Below are positions 49,037 to 60,100 of a stretch of DNA of 64,000 bases, piece by piece. Where the stretch lies: assembly GCA_021464245.1 (NCBI GenBank), contig JADCRB010000002.1, forward strand, positions 5,906,014-5,970,013, written 5' to 3'. The notes beneath the pieces are model-generated. The model saw only the letters and a program-made list of their open reading frames with translations. It made no database searches and had not been told where the DNA came from. Made by a program: the position numbers and the translations under genes. Within the stretch, counting starts at the first letter, position 1, and each line of letters begins with the position of its first letter. The DNA comes from Carallia brachiata (taxonomy: Eukaryota; Streptophyta; Magnoliopsida; Malpighiales; Rhizophoraceae).

Positions 49037-52000
49037 CGGAAAAATTTACTTAAAAAAGCAAAAAAAAAAAAAAAAAAAGGAATCTTTCCGCCAGCGACTG
49101 AGAGGGAAGTAAACAGAAAGGGTAGAAAGTTGAATCGGCGAGGAAATTGGAGGCGGGATTAGGAGAGATCTGGTGTTTGGCGAGCAGGAAAATGCAAGAA
49201 AGAAAGCTGGAGAAAGTGAGAGAAAAGTGAGCAGAAAACGAGGGAAAATGGGGAATTTGGTTCGGATATGGATGTGGAGGGAAGCGTTTTTAATTATAAA
49301 TAAAATAAAATTAAAATTAAATAAAATAAAAATACTCATAGTAATAAATTAAAGGTAGTTGTAATTTTATTATTATCCCGATAAAACCAAAATTAGGCTA
49401 ATCAAATAATTATTAGTTATATCAATCAAGAGAATTAATTTTAATTATTGTGAACTTGTAGTTTAAATAATATTAATAATATATTAATAAATGGGAGGTT
49501 AAAAAAATTTTCGACCTTTTCAACTGTTATCTCTCTCTAATTAGTTGGTTTACATCTAAAAAAATAATAAAAAAGAAGATTAATTTTAATTATAAATTAC
49601 ATTAAATAACACAAATTTTTAGATATAAAAAAGACTTGAACTGAATGTTTTTTTCGTTTTTCTTTTCTTCGTATTTGGGATTATCCTAACCATATTATCT
49701 ATGTATTATTTAATAAAATGGTAATTAAAAATGATAATTAACTAGTAATGTTAATAAAAATCTCAATAGATATATTTTAAAATGTCAACAATCGCAGCAC
49801 ACCGCCAAATAAAAAGATCGATAATGGTGGTTTTGACGTTGACCTTATTCGTGGTCTAATGGTGCTAAATAAACCATATCAACATCACAAAACATATAAA
49901 TTTTTTACTAAGGATGTAAATAACCGATTTTTTGATACGAGAGTGATACAGTTTTATAACAATTTAATGAGAATTAATAATTGAACAAATCTAGAATTAC
50001 AAATATACAATATAAATTATTATATATAACTTAGTAGCTATTAAACATAAAATTTATTGATAGTTAAATCACTTCTATTTTAACAAAATAAAAAAAAAGT
50101 GTAATGTACAAATCTTCTCCTACTCCGACTAAAATACAAAGAAATGTGAAACAGTTAAATCTCTTTTCTTTCTTTTTTTTTTTTTTTTCTTCTTATGAGT
50201 GACTCTTTTTCTTCATTCTAACTTAACCAAAAACAAATATGCAATCCAAAAATTATAATTACACATAAACATTTTATAGGCCAACGTTAACCTAATTTTT
50301 AAATTTACAGATTTTACAGAAACTTGAAACCTTTTAGAGGGGACCCCAGACTGGAGTTGCGAAAACAACATTTTGTGGAGGGGAACCATCATAAAGATAA
50401 TGTTAATTGGACATTTCTTTGCATTCCATATCGGTAGGCCTCTGTCATTGGGACGGAGCACATGTTAATTATATAAAATAAGAAAGAAATTGCCTTATTT
50501 AGCTAACGAGAGACGAGAGAAATTATGGGGTCGAATTTTGCAATGGTCAAGTAACGAGGTAAACTTATACAAGTCATGCTAAATTTCAAACATTTTAACA
50601 ACGCTTATTAGTTTTTAAAGTTTACTTTTATAAATTTAGTATAGATAATTTAACTTATCTAACGGCATGAACTCATATATTTATTTGTGGGTTTATTAGA
50701 CACTATTCTAATTTACCTATTTTCCAAACCCAAAAAGAAGGGAATTAAAGAATAAGTTGTCACTTATTATTATTGTAGTAGAAATAAAAAAGAAATAAAA
50801 TCCAATAGATATAAAATGAACAAAGGGGGTTCGAATCGGGGAATGCGCGCTTTCCGGAAAGTAAATGAACAAACGGGCGATTATTTGGCGCGTATGTGCT
50901 TGCTCAACCTGCCAAGAGCCAACCAACAGAAGCCCTAATAATTAGTGCTTATAAGTTATCGCCCGCAACTAATCTAATCTCCACCCACTTCCCCCCCACT
51001 TTCTCAGGCCACTGTTTGGCATCCACACTACCTTTTTGAGAACTTCGGCTGGGCTTCAAGATCTGTTTTTCTGAAGCTCAAATTCCATCGAAAAGGCCCA
51101 TACTCTCATCTTGAGACCTCTTGTGCTCTTATTTTTCGTAGTGATAGTAGTTGAGTATTTGTTCTAGTGGTGAGAAAAGTATCTCTACTATATAAAAGTC
51201 TTTACTCCTTTAAATACTTAACTATAAACTTCTAGCCACTGACTAGGACCAAAAAAATAAAAGATTTTGTAGTAACAATGGTCGAACATTTACTCTAGTG
51301 ATAAAAAAAAAGTCCTTTACTACATTACGTAGGGTTCAAATCTTTACTAATCCGTAGTCTCCCTTCTCCTTAATGCTCAACTATGAGGTCCGGGCTATTA
51401 AGCTAAAGATTGAAAATAAAAATTATAGTGATAGCATCAACCAAAAAAAAATTTTATAGTGATACAACTAATTTAGTTTACTGATATTAAGTTAAAGAAG
51501 AGATCGAGATTCAATTCTCATTTTTTAAATTTTCTTTTTAATTGTAACAAAAGCGTTGACCCTCTCTTAAGACAGGAAAAAAAAAAAAAAAAGGTTTTGT
51601 AAATTGTTAGTGGTTCTAATAGTCACTTTTTTCCTTTTATTTTTTATTTTTGACCAGCTTGGCAATTAGATAACAATCATTAGCTATTAGTAAATAGTAA
51701 TTGTTAAGAGTGATTAGCTTAGATTGACTATTCTATTAGAAAATAAATCAAATCAATTACTGACAAATATTGATGTTATATAACTCGACTAAAATATTGT
51801 CAGATAGAGGTAGAATTACCTGAGTTATTTATGTCTAGGCTTCAAACACCAGTTGAACGAACAAGAAAGAAAAGACGGTGTTTTTATCTTATGCTTGGAA
51901 ATTACTGACATAACGATAGTTGTCGCCGAATCATCATATTTACCGAGATTGCTACAGTACCCTCAGCAATTAAGCTGCAGAAAAACAGCTCCAGCTAACG

Positions 52001-52919
52001 TCGTTTTGATCTTGCAATTCCAAGTTCATTGACCCATTTTCTAATATCTAATTCATATAAATTTTTGGGATTTGCAGGCCCAGGGAAGCGATTCTTCTGC
52101 TGTCAAATGGCTGCCAACTCCAAGTGTGTCATCATTCGAAACTAAATTGGCATCTTGTGAAAGAGAAGCATGTAATCTTCTTTCAGTTTTACCATAACAA
52201 TACTTTTTGTTGGCTGTTGTCATTATCTAGCACATGGACGCTGGCTGGCTTTGAGCAAAATACTAGACAAAATCCGTAGTTGCAGTGGCCATTTTTCTGC
52301 TCCCCCATCAGAGTTGACCCCCTTTTCTTCTCCAGCAAACCGGATGCTTTATTCTGATGATTTGCTTAAAACATTTTCACCTTGTGTGTGAGATTTTTGG
52401 GCCACTAAATCGCCACCGCTAGCATGTACAGCTGAAGTGCTAGGCTCTGCCGTATGTTACAACAACTTTAGATGTCAACATGTGAAGCCAATGAAATCTT
52501 TTGCCAACCCTCTTCCTCTTTCTGAGCAGTTCTTTCCGACCTAATTTAGGTACAAGGGATCTCCTTCATGTTCGTTAAGATAACTGTTTTCGGCAATGGA
52601 TGTAACATTTCCATCGTCCGCAAGGCTGGCTTTTTCGTTACCTTGCTTTATTGGAGAAAACAAAATTTCACCAAATGAATCTGCCACTTTATCAGGAAAG
52701 TAAGGAAAGAGGGTAGAGTTCAAATATAAAATAAATCGATCAGTTGAACAAAGTAGAAAAGTGCAATTGCCCAACTTGCAGATAACATCAGGAGCTATCT
52801 GCTTCTGCAAACATGCAGTCAGTTACACTGATTAGTGATTACAGCAAGATGAGGAGGCAGAGTTCCTTTAGCATTTCAATCATATTACATTTTGTTTTTT
52901 GGGGGCGGAGGAGGAGGAT
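49037..52919. other. Region upstream of E2F and downstream of NSRP1
   Basis: 49,037-49,290 is the likely E2F 5' UTR and core promoter (GC-richer, purine/pyrimidine tracts). 49,300-52,000 is AT-rich without a supported gene. A consensus E2F site TTTGGCGC lies at 50,884-50,891. Two related segments near 51,140 and 51,265 share tctagtggtgagaaaa-like and ctttactcc sequence and may be diverged SINE-like copies. Possible orphan exons near 52.1 and 52.6 kb are listed separately. Confidence 0.4.
52079..52200 (+). other. Possible orphan terminal exon, unassigned
   Basis: After an acceptor-like tttgcag, 39 codons are open with reasonable composition (SAVKWLPTPSVSSFETKLAS, ending NLLSVLP and TAA at about 52,198). 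No upstream exons were found and the family is not recognised. On the other strand, about 52,541-52,700 is open with KVADSFGEILFSPIKQGNEK, also unrecognised. Either may be a relic or an alternative 3' part of the NSRP1-like gene. Confidence 0.2.
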
Positions 52920-55426
52920 TCACTGCAGCTTTGCCCTCTTCCGTGCCAAAAAACGTTCTTTAGCGGCGGCCAATGTGTCTTCATTTCTTTTATGGTGATC
53001 ATGCCTTGCACCTGAAGTTTCTTCCTTTGAAACTGGTTTATCAGAAACTTCCTCAGGAACTGGGGGCTCAGAGCTTGTTGCTGCGAGGGGAGAAGCTTCA
53101 GCGGCAGCAGGAGAAGTTTCACCACGATGGCCCTCTTTCACACTAGAAGACTTGAATCTATCTTTGAGCCTGCCGATGAACGACCTAATGTTTCACTGAA
53201 CACTTTGTCATCATGCTTCTCTGGCCTACTTGATTCAGCTTGCCTTTCTTTCTTCCTTGACTCGATGTCTGTTGCACCAAATGCAACATTTTTCCCAAGG
53301 TTGAAGTAAAAGTCCGTCAAGTCTGTCTTCTTGGTAACCTTAACCAAAAAAATAAAAAAAAGAACACGTCATCATATCAATAATCGACAAGACAGATGAC
53401 ACAACATTGTGTTTCTCATCGACAACACAAATCAGATGCCTTTTCATACAGGCTTTATCTGTCAATGCAAATCAACACACATATGTCTGAAAATCATAAC
53501 AGTTCAACTAAGTACTACAAGCTGGACCTCAAAATTAGTAGTCAGGCAAAAGTCATAATGTCGCAAACAAAAAATATGAGATGACTGAAGCAAGCAACCA
53601 GTGACACACATAACCAGGTTCACTCAGAGTTTGCTTCCATTTCAATTCAATCCTACCAAAAAAAAAAAAAAAAACTACCATGATTCTATGATTTTGGGAC
53701 GAAAATGACAAAATTGAAGCAAGAAATTTACCCAACAAATTCTGAATTTACACTTTTTCCATCCACAGTCACTCTTTAACCTAGCTCTGTAATACCTTGT
53801 CTACTATGCAGTAACTTGCTCAAAGACAAAATTTTTGTATCACCGAAGGCCGAAGCTTCATTATTTTAAATCAGCACATTATCCTAGGATGCAAAACTCT
53901 TTAGGTGGTCCGCAAGGATTCGAAATATTTTTGGCATGAAATTCGGCAATTTCGCATTGTCAAATCTATGCTATCAAACAACAAAACCAAAGGACCTAGT
54001 GGAGTTTATGTTATCTAAACAAATTGGGAAACTTTGCTCCTATACTGCCTAGATGCCAAACAAATGGATGCAACTTCCACCAAGTTAATAAAAATGCTAC
54101 CATAGAAGCTACAAAGATAGTAGACGATGAAAACAGAGATCGGTACTCCTTGTACCCATGCATCTTCAGATTTAGCGACGCGGCAAGAGCGTAACATTAA
54201 ATGAAAGCAAAGTTAGTAGAAGAGAATGGTAACACTTACATCCTCCTTCTCCTCTCGAAGTTCACGCAGGCGCTCTTCCTCCATCCATTTGCCTGTTCTG
54301 CAAGCTTCTTTTTGTATGCACTTGTGACAAATTTATCTTTGTTTTCATAGAGGTGGTCCTCTTTGCTTCTTTCTTTAACAAGTCTTCTCTCATATATGAT
54401 TTCATGTTCTCGTTGTCTTTCTTCTGCTTTCTTGATTAAATTCTGAATATACTTCGGCTGTAATAGAAACACAAAATACAGTGTTAGACAGTGGGGCAGA
54501 AAATAGGCGAGAGAAATTTCAATGAAATAGTAAGCTTTATGGCAATCAAAGAAGTCAATTAACTAGTGAAGAACCATAACTTGTTTAAAATAGCCAAGGG
54601 ACTCTACAAGCAATCCGACAAATAGTTCACAGCACATCATTTCTTTTCGCCCTTGATAATATCCAAACAACACAACAAAGCCTTATACAAGTTTGAGGAA
54701 TCAATCTATTCCATACATGACAATTCACCGGACAACAAACTTCCACAATTAATGAAAAGTTGAACAAAGTTAAGCTGTCTTTAGAACAAAATATGTTGGT
54801 GTATAATACTTATTGGCATCGCGCTTGCATCCAACACTTCCACAATTACATAAACTCACGCACCCACAATCGTCAATTTAGAATCAAAAACTTCTTTTTT
54901 TTTTCACATCTTCAACATTGCCCAATTAGTCTACCAATATTCTCTTTGCAAAAAGGCGAAAAAAGCAAGTGTGCTCTTGAAATTCATAGCAATAAGTTTA
55001 CCTAATCAAAGCAAAATACCTTTCTTTCTTCGCGATCTTGAGCTCGAGGACGAGCAACATTTACTTTCATCTCATCATAAACTCCATCATAATCGAACAC
55101 CGAGGGATCTTCTTCCAATGCTTTCTTGTGCTGCTCCTCAATCTTAACCCAATAAAAAGAAAATATTGGCACAATAAGCAAGTAAAACAATCAAAAAATT
55201 TCATTATTGAAACACAAAGAAAGAAACAAAGCAATAATTTCTTCTTTTTTTTTTTTACATTCTCGAGGGACTTGTTTTTGCTGGCCTGCCTCAAAATCTC
55301 CTTCTCCACGTCATCATCGTCGTCTCCGCCGAATCCAAGGGGCGGCGCCGACAGCGGAGGGCGGCGGGGCGGCAGCTTTTTCTGCTGCGACGGCTGTACC
55401 CTTAGCTGCAAACCGTACTTCTTCAT
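52920..55426 (-). CDS. NSRP1: NSRP1-like nuclear speckle splicing regulator (DUF2040/CCDC55), two one-base frameshifts
   Basis: Four exons: 55426-55259, 55142-55020, 54457-54240 and 53338-52920. It starts MKKYGLQLRV, like the YGL start of animal NSRP1. The DUF2040 core follows: EEDPSVFDYDGVYDEMKV, PKYIQNLIKKAEERQREHEI, KFVTSAYKKKLAEQA and TDLTDFYFNLGKNVAFG. It ends LAAAKERFLARKRAKLQ, matching the family's C-terminal motif. Animal NSRP1 sits in nuclear speckles and affects alternative splice-site choice; the plant role is inferred. Two single-base deletions break the frame: near 54,288-54,290 (after KKKLAEQA) and near 53,163-53,165 (after GRSSAGS), each where an A-run appears one base short. 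With both bases present the protein would be about 309 residues. A 5'-UTR intron at 55,452-55,589 is likely. Confidence 0.88.
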
Positions 55427-55451
55427 CTCACACTACACACCAAAGACGACG

Positions 55452-55760
55452 CTGCGGCAAACGATAAATAAAAAATATTAAATAATTATGTAAATTTCTT
55501 GTTTTTCTAACAAAAAAAAATTTATAAGCAAATATCAATTAAAGGAGCATGGATTTGAGAAATCGAAATTGGAAATTTATTAAAACTACCTTGAAGTCTC
55601 CGAATGATTCGAGAAGGAGCTGCTGGATTGTAAAATTAGGGTTTCGTATTGAACGGTAGAGGTTTGGCCGGAGAAGAGAGACGGCACGGTTGTCCGGTGG
55701 ACAGGGAGGAGGCGTAGCGGTGGCGAAAGAGCACGAGGCAGAGAGAGCGGGCAAAGGGCG
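55452..55760 (-). promoter_or_regulatory. 5' leader of the NSRP1-like gene with UTR intron
   Basis: On the minus strand a donor (ttcaag, then gtagtt) at 55,589 and an acceptor (gccgcag) at 55,452 bound a 138-base intron that ends 25 bases before the ATG. The GC-rich stretch 55,590-55,760 would be the first, non-coding exon and core promoter. Leader introns are common in plant housekeeping genes. Inferred from splice signals only. Confidence 0.5.
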
Positions 55761-55769
55761 CAAGTTATT

Positions 55770-57143
55770 TATTTTTGCCCTTAAAGAACAGGAAATTACA
55801 TTTTAGTCACTTTCTTTTTATCAAATTACAAACTAAGGACCAAATGGTTTTAGAGTACAATATCTTTCCGAATTTTATTACAATTTAAACACTAATAAGT
55901 ATAGTGTTCCAGAATTGTTAATATTGTAATTAGATTTGGAGAGATTTATTTCAGATACAATAGTATTTAGGTGATTAATTTTTTTTATGGGAGAAGTTGA
56001 ATAAGAATGTCAACAATTAAAAAGTCAACATCGACCCAATTATTTGATGATCGTTATATTAGTAATGTGATTTTTTGTTGTTAAAAATAAAAACTAAAGA
56101 CTATTGTGTTAAAAAAAGTAAATTAAAATAATTATTTGTTTCAAAATAAAAACAAAAAAAAAATTAATTTTTACTGAATTTTATAATTTTCGCTTTATCT
56201 CCGGGCAATTTGGAGCTCTTTGGAACTCTAGATGTACGCTTTTGATGTCGATCAATTTTTAACCTCCTCTAACCTTTACTTTTGTGTAAACTTTTATAAA
56301 GATCATTTTGAACATGATTTTCATCTCAAGCAGTTGTATTCGGTGTTTGACACTAGTTGGATAATTTGAAACAAAAAGGCTAAAATCTTAAATAGGCACT
56401 TAATGTTTGGGTACATGTAAAATTCTATACATAATGTTTTCTTTTTATAAAATTAGTCAAGTTTTTACAGTAAAATAATATAATGTTTTTAAATTATTTT
56501 ATTGTTAAATTCACTGAATTATACATTATCTACTTATTATGTTATTAAATTACCTCTTAACAGGATGATATGTCATTAAAAATAAAAAATATATAATAAC
56601 GTGACATTTTTTTAATTTTTTTATTAATTTTTCTATTAAATTCAAAAAATTAGGAAAAAATGAAAAACAGAGAGAAAAAATGTCACATTATCATATTTTT
56701 TATGATATAACGGTAATAGAAAACACTTAATTATTTTAAATGGAAACGTGGGGCTGATTTTAGAAAAAAAAAAACGTATATCTATAATTTGATATTAATT
56801 TAAATGTTAAAACTAATTTAAAATTTTGACAAAAAAAAAAAAAACTATTTAATGATATCCATGTTTCCAGTAAGAAAAATGCCCACCACCGCTAGATGTG
56901 GCATAACAATCACTGACTTACTATCTATCTAGTGCGAAGTACATTATAATCATTCGAATTTTTTGCACCCTCCTTGACCTGAAAGTTACCATGTTTCTTA
57001 GTAGACTGTACCCTTTTTCCATTTTTTACGCCAAAAACATGCCAAGATTGGAACGCAAGAGAAATGGAAACATGATTTAGCAACACCCAAAAAAAAAAGG
57101 TTTTTTCAGCCGGAAGTGTTCGGATGGCCACTGCACGTTAATC
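55770..57143. other. Intergenic between NSRP1 5' end and XRN 3' end
   Basis: AT-rich, no supported coding sequence. The part next to 57,143 should contain the XRN 3' UTR; the promoter of the NSRP1-like gene lies at the left side. Confidence 0.5.
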
Positions 57144-60100
57144 TTATGTAACCAAAATAGTGAAATGGCCAACATTCATCATGCAGGCATCTACAGGCAA
57201 CAAAGAGATTGGAAGACCAAAGTTATAGCAGTAGTAACAGCAAAAGTACCTGCCGATCGGAAAATACTGCACCAATGTGCACAAAAAATGCAAAAAACAT
57301 TGCAGATGGCAGTTGGGATAAAAAGCATCAACATCAGGCGAAGGGGGCTTGCACAGAGTCCCTTGGATTGCCGCGTTTCGCGGAGGCAGTCTCACTGTTC
57401 CCAGCAGCCTGATTAGTGTGTTAGCAGATAAATATGTGCTATGATTCCTGGCAGAGATGCCACCGTTTACTGGGCGCCATCGACTTGGTTCAGTTCTCTG
57501 AATGGAAGCATTGGCACCAATGGGCAAATTCTCACGCCAAGAAATGTTACCGTCAGGATACATATTGTTTCTGGACGGCCAGAAACTGGTATTGCCAGAA
57601 AGAGCTGCTGCATAGCTCCTGAAGCTTTTGGCAGGCTCTGATATTTTCAAGTCCTGGATTCTTGTAGTTTCATATTCATTTGGATGCGAAACTTTTTGCT
57701 TCCAATCGGTCGGGCTCTTGTTCACTTGCCATACATTTTGAACCACGCTGAGACTTGTGTTCGCATTCCAACATGAACTTTTCCTTGAAGGATCAATGTG
57801 TTCTCTGAAATTATTGCTGCAAGTGCCAGGCCCTCCTCCTCTTCCAAAACCATTCGAACATGGACTTTTCCTCGAATGATCAATGTGTTCTCTGAAATTA
57901 TTGCTGCAAGTGCCAGGCCCTCTTCCTCTTCCAAAACCCCGCCCGGTACCAGCTCCCTTGTGCTCAGAACGTGAGTTTGAGTTAAATTCCACACTGTTCC
58001 AACTATGTGTTAATGCAGCAGAAAAATCTGAGGCTAATCCCTTCCTGCCATAATGTGAATTTCCATGTCTTTCATGACTCACGAATCTACATTTTCCCAA
58101 CCTTGTCAGTTTAGCTGCCACAGAAATAAAATCAAAAGAGTAGAGGGAAAAATGGCACATAAAGAAAGCAACCTGGTAGTAGTTGGTCTGCTGCCATGGT
58201 ACTCATGCCACAAAAGGGTCTCCCGGATGTCATTGTCGGTAATACACTGGACACAAATACATATGCAAACTCAAAAATTCAGTAAAAATGTTTAGCATAC
58301 GATATGACATATAGAATGTTGTTGACATGATCCATTTCTTAATTTTTTAAGTTATGTGCACGAAAATTGGAAACAATTATCATTATGACGGATACAATGT
58401 TGACAAGTTTCCAACTACCAGAGCTAATTCTAGCTTTAGTTCTCTTCTCCAGGGGAGGGTAACCAGGCAGTGCATTTCTGATAGTGAAGATAAAATACCT
58501 TGGATGGAAATTCTATGCCTTTAAGAAGGTGTGGAGCAACGTGAACTTCCTCGGGCCACTCAAAGAGAACACATCTGCAGCATTGAACAACATAGGAGAG
58601 GTTAGAAAATAAAAGTTCAGAAACAATCAGAACTGATCCAATAAAGCAATGTTAAGTTTGCTTACAAAATAGTCTTCCCCTTAATGTCGTTCAAAAGCTT
58701 CTCTGGAGTCGCAAAATCATCCTTGACAACATCCTGAGCACATAAGCGCACTGATCCACCCATTTCACCACTGCAAAAAAGGACATATATGAGAAGGACA
58801 TATCTTTAATTTTTCGATTTCTAGAATCAAACAATTAAAAAATTTCCAGAATCAAATGTAGAATGAGAATCAATTTACTACCCATTTATCTCAAAATAAC
58901 TGAAGGGCTTCACATAGTTTCATGACAGCTTGTTTGGAAGTCACATTAAGGCAACACTATACCATATGACAGTTAAACAACTAGCTAATTACAATTAGTG
59001 ATTAAATCCATCTGAGTTGCCAATAAATTATAGTGTAGTATATCAGTTAAATGGAAGGCAACTGAACAACCTCAAAGTATCTTCTCTTGGGATCGATTCT
59101 TCTGACTTTCTACCCAACATCTCAGAAACAAGGGATGAAACTTTTGAGTCAGAGATGCTTGATCTTCTGACAAACATTTTACCAACTTTCACAACATTTC
59201 TCACAGCTTCATTTTTCTGCAGAGTCATCAAGACAGCTTCATGAGATCCATCCCACCAATAAAATACTGTTAGCGAGTCTCGTAACTCAGGCGCATGCAT
59301 TCAAATAGATAAATTGCAATCAGAAAATATGCATACCACCAGATCCTTCTCTAGCCTTTTGCCCTCAGCCAAAAGGCATTCTTCATCTATGAAAGGAAGT
59401 TTGCATACCCCCTCCAAAAGTAAATTTCCACATTGAAAAATGTTAATAATCATACACAATAAAAGGACAGAGGAGAAAAAAATCCCATACCTATCCATGC
59501 GACTGTGTAAGAAACAATTAGTGTAACATAAAAGATAGAGCTAAAGGCATAAGCAAAAACCTGCCATGCAAAACGCTTTCCATCTGAGTCGATTTGAAAC
59601 TCTGTCCATAGCAAAAGCAGCATAGGTTAGTTACTCTCCAGTGTGACAATTAACAAACTGTCAAAGAAGATGCCCTACCAGTGGGATAGAAGTCGATTAT
59701 ATTTGAGTCTGGATTGGTCATGAGCAGGCTGTATGCCTTTGGAAGTGCATGAGCACTGCATAAGAGCAATTTCTGGATTCAAGATGGACACAACAGTACT
59801 CATTTCAAGGGAAAAACAACAAAGGTAATTCACCTCCTTCGTGGTAGCACTGCCAGGAGCTGGTCAAAAGGTTTAAATGGGGAGCCCTTCTGGAACTTAA
59901 CTTTGACTGAAGCCATGCCTTTTAGATCAGAAGCAAATGGTCCATAATGATATGGATAAAACCTGACAACAATTTTTCACTACCAGACTGTCATTACAGC
60001 AAGCATTCTATTTCTAGGTAAAGAAGTTCTATCAACCAAAATGCTAGTTATTCAAGCGGAAAGTTCAAGAATGTTACCAAGTCCATGAAGGGACTCCTGA

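Noticed and set aside
50826..50845. GGTTCGAATC, a perfect B-box-like motif suggesting a tRNA gene
   Set aside because: No A box, no acceptor stem and no cloverleaf can be drawn from the AT-rich sequence upstream.
55539..55763. 74-codon minus-strand frame upstream of NSRP1
   Set aside because: It overlaps the likely first non-coding exon and promoter, and no protein family fits.
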